Notes: generated from the letters alone by a model not told the origin. Positions 1 to 9,450 are shown, counted from the first letter of the stretch. The stretch is 64,000 nucleotides of DNA from Solirubrobacter sp963792915 (GCA_963792915.1 CAWBYD010000007.1:248001-312000), one strand, 5' to 3'. Made by a program: numbers and translations.

Positions 1-1016
1 GCGATCCCGAGCCAGTGCCCGCACTCCTCCAGGGCGGCCAGCGCGGCCGCGTCGCCCTGCTGCGCGCGCCGGATCAGCTCGGTCACCGAACGGCCCGAGC
101 CCGTCGTCGTGATCCGCTCACGGTCCAGCCCCGCGGCCGCCAGCAGCGGCTCCAGGCCGGCGCGGGTCTCCAGGCAGCCGCGGCTGCCGCACGCGCACGG
201 GAGCCCCTCGGGCTCGACCGTGGTGTGGCCGAACTCGCCGCCGAAGCCGCGGTAGCCGCGGAACAGCTCGCCGCCGAGCACGATCCCGCCTCCCACGCCG
301 ACCTCGCCCGACGCGTACACGAAATCGCTGATTCCCGCGGCCACGCCCTCCCACAGCTCGGCGAGCGCCGCGAGGTTGGCCTCGTTGTCGAGGTCGACCG
401 GGAGCGGGCCCTCGGTCATCTTCTCGCGCAGCGCCTGCACGACATCGACGTCGGTCCAGTGCAGGTTCGGGGCGATCAGCAGCGAGCCGCGCTGTACGTC
501 GACCAGGCCCGGCAGTGCGACCGTCGCACCGATCGGGCGCAGCCCCTGCGCGCGCACCTCGCGCACGGCGTCGGAGGCCATCTCGGCCAGCCGGTCCAGC
601 ACCACCTCGACGGTGCGGCCGCGGTTGTCGACGGCCTCCATCGCCTTGTAGCGCGACCCGCCCGACAGGTCGGTGGCCTGCACGCCGAGGTAGTCGACGT
701 TGACCTCGAGGCCGAGCGCGACCACGCCGTCGCGCGCGACGTCCACCACCAGGCCCGGCCGGCCCGCCGTGCCGCGGTGCTCGGCGCCGCGCTCCATGAG
801 CAGCCCGAAATCCATCAGTTCGCTGACCAGACTCGACACCGTGCTCTTGTTGAGCCCAGTGTCCTGTGCGATCGTCGCTCGCGAGCGCGGGCCGCGCTCC
901 ACCACCTGGCGTAGTACCAAACCCAGGTTGTGGCGCCGCACGGCGCGCTGGGTCGAGAGCTCGATGGCCGGCTTCGGGGTCCACATGACCCCGTTGAGCG
1001 TATCGTCGGACAACAT
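1..1016 (-). CDS. ROK-family transcriptional regulator, C-terminus cut by window edge
   Basis: Translation from the ATG at 1016 gives about 338 residues before the window ends. Residues about 25-85 form a winged helix-turn-helix (SRATIAQDTGLNKSTVSSLV, then a GTAGRPG wing), followed by a sugar-kinase-like ROK fold. The ROK zinc motif CxCGxxGCxE is visible near residues 277-286 as PCACGSRGCLE. ROK repressors of the NagC/XylR type bind a sugar or sugar phosphate and control carbohydrate genes. It lies 66 bases downstream of the ThuA-domain gene on the same strand and close to a sugar-type operon, so control of these genes is plausible but inferred. No strong Shine-Dalgarno precedes the ATG. Confidence 0.88.
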   Translation of the reverse strand, partial: MLSDDTLNGVMWTPKPAIELSTQRAVRRHNLGLVLRQVVERGPRSRATIAQDTGLNKSTVSSLVSELMDFGLLMERGAEHRGTAGRPGLVVDVARDGVVALGLEVNVDYLGVQATDLSGGSRYKAMEAVDNRGRTVEVVLDRLAEMASDAVREVRAQGLRPIGATVALPGLVDVQRGSLLIAPNLHWTDVDVVQALREKMTEGPLPVDLDNEANLAALAELWEGVAAGISDFVYASGEVGVGGGIVLGGELFRGYRGFGGEFGHTTVEPEGLPCACGSRGCLETRAGLEPLLAAAGLDRERITTTGSGRSVTELIRRAQQGDAAALAALEECGHWLGI

Positions 1017-1082
1017 CTCAGCCCCCGTTGGTCTGGCCAGAGTCGCCGCGGCGACCCGGGAAGGGTCGCCGCGGCGGGCGCA

Positions 1083-3950
1083 TCACGGTGTCGTCGTGGA
1101 CAGCGTGAACGTGAGGGTCTTGCTGTAGCTGCCCGTACGCAGGGCGTCGGTCGAGCCGATCGCCTGCTGGAAGGACAGGGTCACCGCGTCGTTGGACACG
1201 GGGCCCGAGTACATCAGCAGCTGCAAGGGGCTGCTGGACGAGCCGACCGGCGCGAACACGCCGCCGGCGCCGAGCGGGCTGGCGGCCTTCGCCATCAGCG
1301 CGCCGGGCAGTGAGAACGTCCCGTTGACCAGGTGCCCGGTCGCCGTGGCGCTCGGGTCGGACACGGTCAGCGTCGCGTCGCCGGCCGTGGAGATCACGTT
1401 GGCCGTCGTGCTCGCGTTGTACGTCTGCGCGACGCCCGGGGCGAAGGCCCCGAACGCAGCCGCCGGGCCGGTGCTCAGCGACAGCGTGGCCGGCACGGTG
1501 GCCGCCGTGGTCTGCGTCTGTGACGTGGCGCCCAGCAGCACCAGCATCCAGTCCTTGAGCTGCTGCGTCAGCGCGAGCAGCTTGGCCCGCGCGTCCGCGT
1601 CACCGGAGGCCGGATCCGACAGGGTCGTGTGCAACGCGTCGATGTCGGACAGCGACGAGGTGTAGCCGGACTTCGTGAGCGTCGTGTACTTCGTGTACGC
1701 GGAGTCGACGTCCGCCGAGGCGGCCGTCGCGGCGTCAGAGGTCAGCGTGCCGGCGGTCTGCGCCGCGGCGATCGCCGCCTTGACGTCGGTGTGCGTCACG
1801 CAGTTGGCCTGCGTCTGGCCCGCCGCCCACAGGATGCCCTGGGCCAGGAACTGCTGGTACCAGGCGGTGTTGGTGAACAGCTCCCAGTTGTGGCCGAGCA
1901 CCTGCGTGAACCAGCGGCCGCCGTCGTAGCTGCGGCACCAGGCGATCGGATGGTCGCCCTTCTCGCTGGCGTTGACGCCGTTGGTGACGCCCATGCCGGT
2001 CACGTACGTCGACTCGTTCAGGAGCAGGAGCGGGTGGATGAACGGCCGCGGATGGCGGTCGAACTGGTAGAGCTCATCGAGCACCGGGAACTTGGCCGGG
2101 AGGCTCTTGGTGGCCGGGTTGGAGTTGTCCTCGGTGTCCACCTCGGCGAGGTAGCAGGTGGAGCAGTCGCGGCCGATGTTGCCGCTGTTGCCGGGGTGGT
2201 TGACGAACAGGCCGCCCATGGCGTCCTTGTAGTACTGCCAGTTGTGCAGCGAGTCGTCGGCGCCGTGGATGGCCACGTAGCCGCCGCCGTTCTCGATGAA
2301 GCCCTGGAACGCCGCCTGCTCGTTGACGGTCGTCCCGTCCTTCATCCTCCAGTTCGTCACGAGCGTGTTGTTGCCGACCGACGAGTCGCCGATGATGACC
2401 TTGTACTGCGACAGGTCCGCCGCGCTCGTGAACGGGGTGTCGGGCGTCGACAGCGACGGATAGGCCTTGTCCCAGATGTCGACGTTGAAGCCGAGCTGCT
2501 GGCCGAGCTTCTGGATGATGACCTCGCCGTCCTCGATCGACTCGTGCCGGTAGTCGCCCGGGCACTGGCCGGTCGTCACGTTGTACGTGCAGTTGTTGGC
2601 GATGACCAGGACCTTCCACGGCGCGCCCGGATTCGAGGTGCCGGAGGCCATCGGGACGAGCTGCGGGTGGCGGGGGGCCCCCGTCGACGGCGTGGTGACC
2701 GCGCCCAGGCCGGACTCGGTCGGGCCGGGCAGGCCGCGCTCCTGACGGATGACGTCGGCCGCGTCGTAGTAGAGGAGGTCGTGCGCCGCGCTGTTGGACA
2801 CGAGCGAGTCGACCTGGCCCTGGAACGTCATCAGGCTGGCGATCGCGCCGATCTTGTCCCCGGCCGTATCGGCCGCCTTGGCGTTGGCGATCGTCGCGTG
2901 CAAGGTGGTCGCGTCCGCCGCCGCGATCGTGCCCGCGGTCCCGTAGCGGGTGATCATGTTGTCGATGTCCGTGAGGGACGTCGTCACCATGAAGGTCCAG
3001 GTGACGACGGAGCCGAGCCCCGCGTTGTCACCGACGCGCAGCGACCAGGTGTGCCTGCCGAGCGACAGCGAGGAGACGTCGAGCGGCAGCGAATAGTTGT
3101 AGACGCCGTCCACGTAGGTCTCGAACGCGGCGACGCCGCCCGAGCCGGGCGTGGGATCGGTGCGCGTCGGCACCAGCGCCGCGGCGCTGTGCCCGACGTG
3201 ATAGTTGACGACCGACGCCGGCAGCGTGGCGCTGGGCGGCTGGGTGTCGAGCGACACGCTGATCGTGCGGTACGCCGGAGTTGCCGTGACCGCGACGCCC
3301 GCGGCATGCGCGAGGGTCAGCGGCGCGGTGAGCGTGACGTTCGGGTTCGGCGAGGCCGGCGCGGGCGACGGGATCGACGCGATGTACGCCACTTCCTGGT
3401 TGGCGCCCGTGTCGATCACGAGCTTGTCACCGACCGCGCGGCCGTTGGTGCTGCCGAGCCGGACGGCGGTGGCGCCGGCGGCTGCGGCCTGGTTCAGCCC
3501 GCCCGAGACGTTGGACGTCGCGCCGTCCTGCGAGACATTCCCGGACGTGTCGACGGCGCGATAGCGGAACGTCGTCGCGCCCTGCAGCGTGTCCTCGACC
3601 TGCGCCGTCACGCTGGTGCCCGGCGTGACGGGGACGTCGGTCCACGTCGCACCGTTGTCGGTCGAGTACTGGAACTTCGCCACGCCGACGTCGTCGGTCG
3701 CGGTCATGGTGATCATCACCGACGCGTGCGGAGGCGTCCCCGCGGTCGACGTGTACCAGTTGCCGTCGGCACATGCCGTGGACCCGACGGTGCCGGGCGC
3801 GGCTCGCTGCACCGAACAGACCGGCAGTGTGGCGACCCCGAGCGCCGGCGGCGTCGTATCTGTGGACTGCGCGTGCGCGGCCGGGGCGATGACGAGCGCA
3901 CTTCCCAGCGCTGCGATCGCGGCCAGAACGCGAGGCCTGGACCTCTCCAT
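1083..3950 (-). CDS. Secreted multidomain protein with ThuA-like domain
   Basis: A 955-residue exported protein. The ATG at 3950 is chosen over an upstream ATG because a purine-rich GGAGGAGGAGGG lies just before it and a signal peptide starts there (MERSRPRVLAAIAALGSALV, cleavage probably after AHA). Order of parts: Ig-like segments in the first 320 residues, a helical FIVAR-like stretch, a ThuA domain (class I amidotransferase-like fold) at about 443-710, a second helical stretch, and a C-terminal module at about 818-955 ending in TLTFTLSTTTP. ThuA proteins are linked to handling of 3-keto sugars and trehalose, and extracellular versions are often carbohydrate-associated; the substrate here is unknown. 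The final module is repeated in the propeller protein at 53018-55903. Confidence 0.85.
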   Translation of the reverse strand: MERSRPRVLAAIAALGSALVIAPAAHAQSTDTTPPALGVATLPVCSVQRAAPGTVGSTACADGNWYTSTAGTPPHASVMITMTATDDVGVAKFQYSTDNGATWTDVPVTPGTSVTAQVEDTLQGATTFRYRAVDTSGNVSQDGATSNVSGGLNQAAAAGATAVRLGSTNGRAVGDKLVIDTGANQEVAYIASIPSPAPASPNPNVTLTAPLTLAHAAGVAVTATPAYRTISVSLDTQPPSATLPASVVNYHVGHSAAALVPTRTDPTPGSGGVAAFETYVDGVYNYSLPLDVSSLSLGRHTWSLRVGDNAGLGSVVTWTFMVTTSLTDIDNMITRYGTAGTIAAADATTLHATIANAKAADTAGDKIGAIASLMTFQGQVDSLVSNSAAHDLLYYDAADVIRQERGLPGPTESGLGAVTTPSTGAPRHPQLVPMASGTSNPGAPWKVLVIANNCTYNVTTGQCPGDYRHESIEDGEVIIQKLGQQLGFNVDIWDKAYPSLSTPDTPFTSAADLSQYKVIIGDSSVGNNTLVTNWRMKDGTTVNEQAAFQGFIENGGGYVAIHGADDSLHNWQYYKDAMGGLFVNHPGNSGNIGRDCSTCYLAEVDTEDNSNPATKSLPAKFPVLDELYQFDRHPRPFIHPLLLLNESTYVTGMGVTNGVNASEKGDHPIAWCRSYDGGRWFTQVLGHNWELFTNTAWYQQFLAQGILWAAGQTQANCVTHTDVKAAIAAAQTAGTLTSDAATAASADVDSAYTKYTTLTKSGYTSSLSDIDALHTTLSDPASGDADARAKLLALTQQLKDWMLVLLGATSQTQTTAATVPATLSLSTGPAAAFGAFAPGVAQTYNASTTANVISTAGDATLTVSDPSATATGHLVNGTFSLPGALMAKAASPLGAGGVFAPVGSSSSPLQLLMYSGPVSNDAVTLSFQQAIGSTDALRTGSYSKTLTFTLSTTTP

Positions 3951-4015
3951 GCGATACACCCTCCTCCTCCACCCGGACTTGAATCCGACCCCCGGGGATT
4001 TCGATTGGTCTGCCA

Positions 4016-4044
4016 ACTAAACCGTCGTGGTCGCGCGCTGTCAA
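4016..4044 (-). promoter_or_regulatory. Predicted promoter of the ThuA-domain gene
   Basis: On the minus strand TTGACA (4044-4039) is followed after 17 bases by TTTAGT (4021-4016), a consensus -35 and a 4/6 match to a -10. It would give a leader of about 60 bases before the ATG at 3950. Confidence 0.5.
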
Positions 4045-4154
4045 GACCGGCCCGTGGGCTTAATCTCATGACCCCGGCCTTTGGTGTGGGCACCCAACTG
4101 AATACGCTCATCGGGCACGGGTCAGTGACGTGTTCTGAAGGGTCTCCGCGTTCG

Positions 4155-4195
4155 CTTGACAGCTATTGAAGGCTAATGCAAGCTTCCCTGTCAAG
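4155..4195. promoter_or_regulatory. Inverted repeat upstream of the sugar operon
   Basis: CTTGACAG (4155-4162) and CTGTCAAG (4188-4195) form 8-base arms around a 25-base spacer, ending two bases before the ATG at 4198. It may be an operator for the DeoR or ROK regulator encoded nearby. The arms also contain TTGACA, but no good -10 sits at the right distance on the plus strand. Confidence 0.4.
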
Positions 4196-4197
4196 AG

Positions 4198-5622
4198 ATG
4201 AAGGCTTCTGTAACGCAATTCCTCGAGCCGGCGGCGGCGCTGAGCGCCGCGCTCGGGCCTGAGGCGGTCCACACCGACGCCGCGTGGCTGGACGCGTACA
4301 CGGCGGACACGTACTGGCCGGCGATCGCCGCCAAGGCCGCCGGGACGCCGCTCGGGCGCGCGGACGCGGTCGTCCTCCCGCGCACGGAAGAGGACGTCGT
4401 GACTTTGCTGCGGATCGCGGCGGCCTATCACATCCCGGTCGTGCCGTGGGGCGGCGGCTCCGGGACCCAGGGCGGCGCCGTGCCGGTCAGCGGAGGCCTC
4501 GTCGTGGACCTGCGCGCCCTGGACCGGATCGTCGAGATCGACGAGGTCTCGCTCACGGTCACCGCGCAGGCGGGCGTGAACGGGCGCGCGCTCGAGCACG
4601 CGCTCAACGCGCGCGGGCTGATGCTCGGGCACTATCCGGCCTCGTCGGAGTGGGCGACGGTCGGCGGCTACGTGGCGGCGCGCGGGTCCGGCGTGCTGTC
4701 GACGCGCTACGGGAAGATCGAGGACCTCGTGTGCTCGCTGCGCGTGGCGATGCCCGGCGGCCAGCTGATCGACACGGTCTCGGTCCCCCGCCACGCCGTC
4801 GGGCCGGAGCTGACGCAGCTGTTCGTCGGCTCCGAGGGCACGCTCGGCGTGATCACGCGCGCCACGCTGCAGATCGTGCCGCTGCCCGAGACGCGCCGCT
4901 TCCTCATGCTGCGCTTCGAGAGCATCGACGCCGGCGTGGACGTCTTCCGCCGCGTGATGGCCGCGGGCCACCGGCCGTCGGTGATCCGCATGTACGACGG
5001 GGAGTCGACCGCCGCGTCGCTCTCCCCCGTCGTCGGCGAGACGCTCGACGGCGTGTGCGCGGTCGTCTGCTGCGAGGGCGAGGCCCGCTGCGTCGACGTC
5101 GAGGCGGCGTGCGTCGAGGAGCTCGCGCTGCGCTCCGGCGCGCGGGCTCTCGCGCCGGACCTCGCGCAGCGCTGGTGGGACCGCCGCTACGACTTCTACC
5201 GCCCGCCCCACCACCCGCAGCTCCCGGCGATCTGGGGGACGATCGACGTCGTCGCGTCCTACGCGAAGATCGCGGCGGTGCACGAGGCGCTCGAGACCGC
5301 CGTCCGGCGCCGCTACGCGGACGCCGGCCTGCGCCTGCGCATGCACTACTCCCACTGGTATCCGTGGGGCACCATGATCTACGCTCGCTTCCTGCTGCCC
5401 GACGGCGCGGCGGACGCGCGCGCGCTGCACGACCAGATCTGGGACGACGGCGTCCGCGCGGTGCTCGCCGCGGGCGGCGTGATCAACGACCATCACGGCG
5501 TCGGGCTCAAGCTCGCGCCCTACATGGCGGCCCAACACGGTCCGGCCCTCGACGTGCTGCGGCTGATCAAGTCCGCGATCGACCCGCTCGGCATCATGAA
5601 TCCCGGCAAGCTGGGCCTCTGA
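4198..5622 (+). CDS. FAD-linked oxidase (GlcD/alkyl-DHAP synthase-like)
   Basis: 474 residues with the PCMH/FAD-binding type 4 domain in the first 200 residues (VVPWGGGSGTQGGA glycine-rich pyrophosphate loop, GSEGTLGVITRATLQIVP) and an FAD-oxidase C-terminal domain ending in the family-typical IDPLGIMNPGKLG. Family members oxidise 2-hydroxy acids such as glycolate or D-lactate, or act as alkyldihydroxyacetonephosphate synthase. As the first gene of a seven-gene operon with sugar isomerases and a dehydrogenase, oxidation of a sugar-derived hydroxy acid or polyol is the likely role. Only a weak AAGAG precedes the ATG. Confidence 0.88.
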   Translation: MKASVTQFLEPAAALSAALGPEAVHTDAAWLDAYTADTYWPAIAAKAAGTPLGRADAVVLPRTEEDVVTLLRIAAAYHIPVVPWGGGSGTQGGAVPVSGGLVVDLRALDRIVEIDEVSLTVTAQAGVNGRALEHALNARGLMLGHYPASSEWATVGGYVAARGSGVLSTRYGKIEDLVCSLRVAMPGGQLIDTVSVPRHAVGPELTQLFVGSEGTLGVITRATLQIVPLPETRRFLMLRFESIDAGVDVFRRVMAAGHRPSVIRMYDGESTAASLSPVVGETLDGVCAVVCCEGEARCVDVEAACVEELALRSGARALAPDLAQRWWDRRYDFYRPPHHPQLPAIWGTIDVVASYAKIAAVHEALETAVRRRYADAGLRLRMHYSHWYPWGTMIYARFLLPDGAADARALHDQIWDDGVRAVLAAGGVINDHHGVGLKLAPYMAAQHGPALDVLRLIKSAIDPLGIMNPGKLGL

Positions 5623-5656
5623 GGGCAGGCCCGGGCCACGAGGAGCGAGGAGAGCG

Positions 5657-6568
5657 ATGTCGATCAAGGTGGCGATGCACAACTGGATGCGCCCGGAGCC
5701 GATCGAGACGACGATCGCGCGGCTGGGCCGGCACGGCTACGACGGGATCGAGATCTCCGGGGAGCCGACCGTCTATGACCCCGATCACGTGCGCGGCCTG
5801 CTGGACGAGCAGGGCATGGAGTGCTGGGGCGCGGTGACCCTGATGACCGGCGGGCGCGACCTGCTGTGCGACGACCCGTACGTCCGCATCGGCAGCGTCG
5901 CCTACGTCAAGGACTGCCTGACCCTGGTGTCGAACCTGGGCGGCAAGATCGTGACCATCGTCCCGTCGACCGTCGGCAAGATCATGGCCCTCGGCTCCCC
6001 GCAGGACGAGTGGCGCTGGGCCGTCGAGAGCCTCAAGCAGTGCCAGGAGCACGCCGAGTCGGTGGGCGTGCGGATGGCGCTCGAGCCGCTCAACCGCTTC
6101 GAGACCTACTTCCTCAACCGGTGCGAGCAGGCGCTGGCGCTGGCCGACGAGGTCGGGGGCGACTGCGGCGTCGCGATGGATGTCTTCCACATGAACATCG
6201 AGGAGACCGACCTGCTGGCCGCGATCCGCCAGGCAGGCGACCGGCTCGCGGACTTCCACGTGGCCGACAACAACCGCATGCCGCCCGGCCACGGCGCGAT
6301 CGACTGGCAGGCGGTCGTCAACGAGCTGATCGGCATCGGCTACGACGGCTACCTGACGGTGGAGTTCGTCGTCTCGGCCGACCGCACGCCGCTGTCGGAC
6401 CGCTCGGGCATCGGCGACGCGTCGGAGGCGGGCGCCACGCCGGGCATGGAGAAGTTCCTGCGCGACCACGGCACGGGCGCGGTGCCCGAGGCCTACTACG
6501 ACCGTTACACCCGGCAGTCGATCGAGACCCTGCGCGCGGCGCTCGCCGCCGCGCCCTCAACGGTGTGA
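5657..6568 (+). CDS. Sugar isomerase/epimerase, tagatose 3-epimerase-like TIM barrel
   Basis: 303 residues of the AP-endonuclease-2/xylose-isomerase-like TIM barrel. The four metal ligands expected for D-tagatose/psicose 3-epimerases can be placed: Glu in ALEPLNRFET, Asp in AMDVFHMNIEE, His in DFHVADNNR and Glu in LTVEF; PPGHGAIDW is also typical. It probably epimerises a keto-sugar or isomerises a sugar derivative in the cytoplasm. A strong GAGGAGCGAGGAGAG precedes the ATG, and the stop overlaps the GTG of the next gene (GTGA), so the two are translationally coupled. Confidence 0.87.
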   Translation: MSIKVAMHNWMRPEPIETTIARLGRHGYDGIEISGEPTVYDPDHVRGLLDEQGMECWGAVTLMTGGRDLLCDDPYVRIGSVAYVKDCLTLVSNLGGKIVTIVPSTVGKIMALGSPQDEWRWAVESLKQCQEHAESVGVRMALEPLNRFETYFLNRCEQALALADEVGGDCGVAMDVFHMNIEETDLLAAIRQAGDRLADFHVADNNRMPPGHGAIDWQAVVNELIGIGYDGYLTVEFVVSADRTPLSDRSGIGDASEAGATPGMEKFLRDHGTGAVPEAYYDRYTRQSIETLRAALAAAPSTV

Positions 6569-7803
6569 CCGAGCTCCCCGCCATCGCCCTGATCGGCACG
6601 CTCGACACCAAGGGCGACGAGATCGCGTACGTGCGCGAGCGCCTGGCGGCGTACGGCGCGGCGGCGATCGTGATCGACTCCGGCATCCTCGGCGAGCCGG
6701 GCTGCGCCGCCGACGTGCCGCGCGAGGACGTCGCCCGCGCCGGCGGGCACGCGCTGGCGACAGTGCAGGCCGCCGGCTCGCGCGGCGCCGCGGTTTCGCT
6801 GATGCTCGAGGGCGTGCGCGCGATCGTGCTCGACCTCTACGCGGCGGGCCGGATCCGGGGCGTACTCTGCCTCGGCGGCGCCGAGGGCGCCCTGCTCGGC
6901 GCGGCGGCGATGCAGGCGCTGCCGATCGGCGTGCCGAAGCTGCTGGTGTCCCCGAGCGCGTCCGGGCGGCGGCCGTTCGGCCCGTTCGTGGGCGAGAGCG
7001 ACGTCTGCGTGATGCACTCGGTCGTCGACATCCTCGGCGTGCACGGCATCTCGCGGCCGATCTTCGACAACGCCGCGGCGGCGATCGCGGGCATGGCCCG
7101 CAACGCCGGGAGCACGGTCGGGACGCTCGGCGAGCACTGCGTCGGGATCACGATGCTCGGGCAGACGACGCCCGGCGTGATGCGCGTGCGCACGGAGCTC
7201 CAGCGCGCCGGGCATGACCCGGTGATCTTCCACGCCAACGGCGTCGGCGGGCCCGCGATGGAGCACCTGTGCGAGTCCGGCGCGCTCGAGGGCGTGATCG
7301 ACTACACGCTCTCCGAGCTGGCCAACTCGCTGCTCGACGGCATCCACGCCACCGGCCCGGACCGGCTGCGTGTCGCCGGCCGCTGCGGGCTGCCGCAGGT
7401 CGTGGTGCCGGGCTGCGTGGACTTCTTCAACCAGGGCCCGCGCGAGACCGTGCCCGAGCTCTACCGGGCGCGCAAGTTCTATTTCCACAACCCGGTCGCC
7501 ACGCTGGTGCGCCTGGACCGTGACGAGGAGGCCGAGCTCGGCGCGCTGGTCGCCCAGCGGCTCAACGAGTCGCGCGCGGCGGTCCACGTGGTCGCGCCGC
7601 TGCGCGGCTTCTCGCTGGCCGACGCCGAGGGCGGCGACCTGTGGGACCCGGAGGCCGACTCGGCGTTCCTGAGCGCGCTCGAGGACGGGCTGCGGCCCGG
7701 CATCCCGTTCGAGCCCGTCGACGCGCACGTGGACGACACCGGGTTCGCGGAGCTGGTCGCGGCGCGCTACCTGTCCCTCGTCCCGGAGTCCGCCCATGCC
7801 TGA
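6565..7803 (+). CDS. Tm-1-like (UPF0261) family protein
   Basis: 412 residues starting at a GTG that overlaps the previous stop. IALIGTLDTKGDE at the N-terminus, the central GTLGEHCVGITMLGQTTPGV and VFHANGVGGPAMEHL are hallmarks of the UPF0261/Tm-1 family. The plant member Tm-1 binds ATP and an RNA virus helicase, but bacterial members have no agreed activity and usually sit in catabolic operons. Here it lies between an epimerase and a creatininase-like enzyme, so a step in sugar or sugar-acid breakdown is inferred. It overlaps the next gene by 8 bases. Confidence 0.87.
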   Translation: MTELPAIALIGTLDTKGDEIAYVRERLAAYGAAAIVIDSGILGEPGCAADVPREDVARAGGHALATVQAAGSRGAAVSLMLEGVRAIVLDLYAAGRIRGVLCLGGAEGALLGAAAMQALPIGVPKLLVSPSASGRRPFGPFVGESDVCVMHSVVDILGVHGISRPIFDNAAAAIAGMARNAGSTVGTLGEHCVGITMLGQTTPGVMRVRTELQRAGHDPVIFHANGVGGPAMEHLCESGALEGVIDYTLSELANSLLDGIHATGPDRLRVAGRCGLPQVVVPGCVDFFNQGPRETVPELYRARKFYFHNPVATLVRLDRDEEAELGALVAQRLNESRAAVHVVAPLRGFSLADAEGGDLWDPEADSAFLSALEDGLRPGIPFEPVDAHVDDTGFAELVAARYLSLVPESAHA

Positions 7804-8659
7804 CGGCCGCCCTGTGTCGCACTGCCTACTCGACCTCGCGCCGCCGGACATCGCCTACTTCCAGGAGCGCTCGGACATCGTGCTGGTGCCGATCGGCTCC
7901 TGCGAGCAGCACGGGGCGCACCTGCCGCTGGGCACGGACACGATCACGGCGCTGGAGGTCGCGCGACGCGCCGCCGCGCAGGCCGACGTGCCGTACACGG
8001 CGCCGTTCTGGGCCGGGTACTCGCCCCAGCACATGCGCGAGCCCGAATCCTCGGTGGGCACGATCACGCTGCGCGCGAGCACGCTCAACGAGGTGCTCTA
8101 CGACGTCGCGCGCTCGCTGATCCACCACGGCTGGAACAAGCTGATCTTCGTCAACGGACACGGGTCCAACACCAAGGTGCTGGACCCGCTGCTGCGCCGC
8201 ATCAAGTACGAGACCGGCGCGCTCGTGGCGCTCTACAAGCCGTACGCCGAGCGCTACATCGGGATCCTCCAAGGACTGCTGGAGAACCCGGCGGACGAGA
8301 CTCCTGGCTGGCACGCCTCGGAGCTCGAGACCTCGCAGGTGCTCGCGCACGACGCGCGGCTCGTGCGCATGGACCGGGCGGCGGAGGACCGGGCGCAGGC
8401 GCCCGAGTGGCTGCCCCAGTCCTTCCTGAAGACCGACGGGGCGCCGGACGTCGAGTTCGACGGGTATCAGTACTTCACGTTCCCGATGGACCACGCCGAG
8501 TTCTCACGCACGGGCGTGATCGGCAACCCCATGCGGGCGACGGCGGAGAAGGGCGAGGAGGCACTGGCACGGTTCGCCGGACACCTCGTCAAAGCGATCG
8601 ATGAGTTCCGCCCGCTGCAGGTGCAGGTTCGCCGGCGGAGCTTCGAGGACAGAGTGTGA
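7796..8659 (+). CDS. Creatininase-family amidohydrolase
   Basis: 287 residues with the metal-binding signatures of the creatininase/FAPy-deformylase fold: PIGSCEQHGAHLPLGTDT near residue 35-52, FVNGHGSNT near 118-126 and WHASELETS near 172. Members hydrolyse cyclic amides or C-N bonds using a dinuclear metal centre (creatininase, ArfB, MftE). No mycofactocin genes are nearby, so MftE is unlikely. In this operon it may open a lactam or lactone-like intermediate; the substrate is unknown. The stop overlaps the GTG of the DeoR regulator. Confidence 0.85.
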   Translation: MPDGRPVSHCLLDLAPPDIAYFQERSDIVLVPIGSCEQHGAHLPLGTDTITALEVARRAAAQADVPYTAPFWAGYSPQHMREPESSVGTITLRASTLNEVLYDVARSLIHHGWNKLIFVNGHGSNTKVLDPLLRRIKYETGALVALYKPYAERYIGILQGLLENPADETPGWHASELETSQVLAHDARLVRMDRAAEDRAQAPEWLPQSFLKTDGAPDVEFDGYQYFTFPMDHAEFSRTGVIGNPMRATAEKGEEALARFAGHLVKAIDEFRPLQVQVRRRSFEDRV

Positions 8660-9450
8660 GCAGCACACCACCCGCACTGCGCCGGGCAGCGATCCTCGAG
8701 CGCATCCAGCGCGACGGCGGCGTCTCGGTCGCCGACCTCGCGCGCGACATGACCGTGTCGTCGATCACCATCCACCGCGACCTCGAGCAACTCGCGGGCG
8801 AGGGCCTCGTCGAGCGCGTGCACGGCGGCGCGCGGTCGATGCCCGGCGCGGGCCCGGCGGCGGCCATCCCGCCGACCGGCTGGGAGCAGCGCGCGGCCGT
8901 CTCGCGCGGCGCCAAGTCGGCGATCGCCGCCCACGCCGCCCGTGAGGTCCGCTCGGGCTCCACGATCTTCCTGGACTCGTCGTCGAGCTGCCTGGCGCTG
9001 GCGCGCCAGCTGGTGGCCGAGCCGGCGACGGAGCTGACCCTGGTCACCAACTCCCCGGCGATCGCCTACGAGCTGGTCGACGAGCGCATCCTGGTCATCG
9101 TCCCTCCGGGCGAGCTCGACCAGCACATGCGCTTGCTCGCAGGCCGCTGGACCACCGATTTCCTGAGCGGGCTCAACTTCGAGCTCGCCTTCTGCTCGGC
9201 CGCCGGGCTCACGCTCGAGGCCGGGCTCACCACCTCGCGGCGCGCCCTGGCCGACGTCATCAACGCCGCGCGCGCCAACGCAGAGCGCACGATCGGCCTG
9301 ATCGACGCCAGCAAGTTCGGACGCGCCTCCCTGCTGACGATCGCTCGGGCGCAGGACCTCGACGCGATCGTCACCGACGAGAGCCTGGACGAGACGACGG
9401 TGCAGGAGTACCGGGCGGCCGGAGTGCAGCTCGATATCGCCACGACCTAG
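8656..9450 (+). CDS. DeoR/GlpR-family transcriptional regulator
   Basis: 264 residues, GTG start overlapping the upstream stop. The N-terminal winged helix (VSVADLARDMTVSSITIHRD, then VERVHGGAR) is the DeoR signature, followed by a DeoR C-terminal sensor with the phosphosugar-isomerase-like SSSSCLALARQL and LVTNS segments. DeoR proteins usually repress sugar catabolism genes and respond to a phosphorylated intermediate. Being inside the operon it probably controls it; the inverted repeat at 4155-4195 is a candidate site. Confidence 0.9.
   Translation: MSSTPPALRRAAILERIQRDGGVSVADLARDMTVSSITIHRDLEQLAGEGLVERVHGGARSMPGAGPAAAIPPTGWEQRAAVSRGAKSAIAAHAAREVRSGSTIFLDSSSSCLALARQLVAEPATELTLVTNSPAIAYELVDERILVIVPPGELDQHMRLLAGRWTTDFLSGLNFELAFCSAAGLTLEAGLTTSRRALADVINAARANAERTIGLIDASKFGRASLLTIARAQDLDAIVTDESLDETTVQEYRAAGVQLDIATT

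Noticed and set aside
1083..3950. Cytosolic trehalose-utilisation ThuA
   Set aside because: A signal peptide, Ig-like domains and the C-terminal module show an exported multidomain protein; only the ThuA fold is shared.
1629..4169. Long plus-strand open frame opposite the ThuA-domain gene
   Set aside because: Translation is Arg/Val-rich shadow sequence; the minus-strand gene has a signal peptide, strong ribosome site and recognisable domains.
7796..8659. Mycofactocin MftE because of the creatininase fold
   Set aside because: No MftA, MftB, radical SAM MftC, MftD or MftF gene is in the neighbourhood; the fold is shared by many amidohydrolases.
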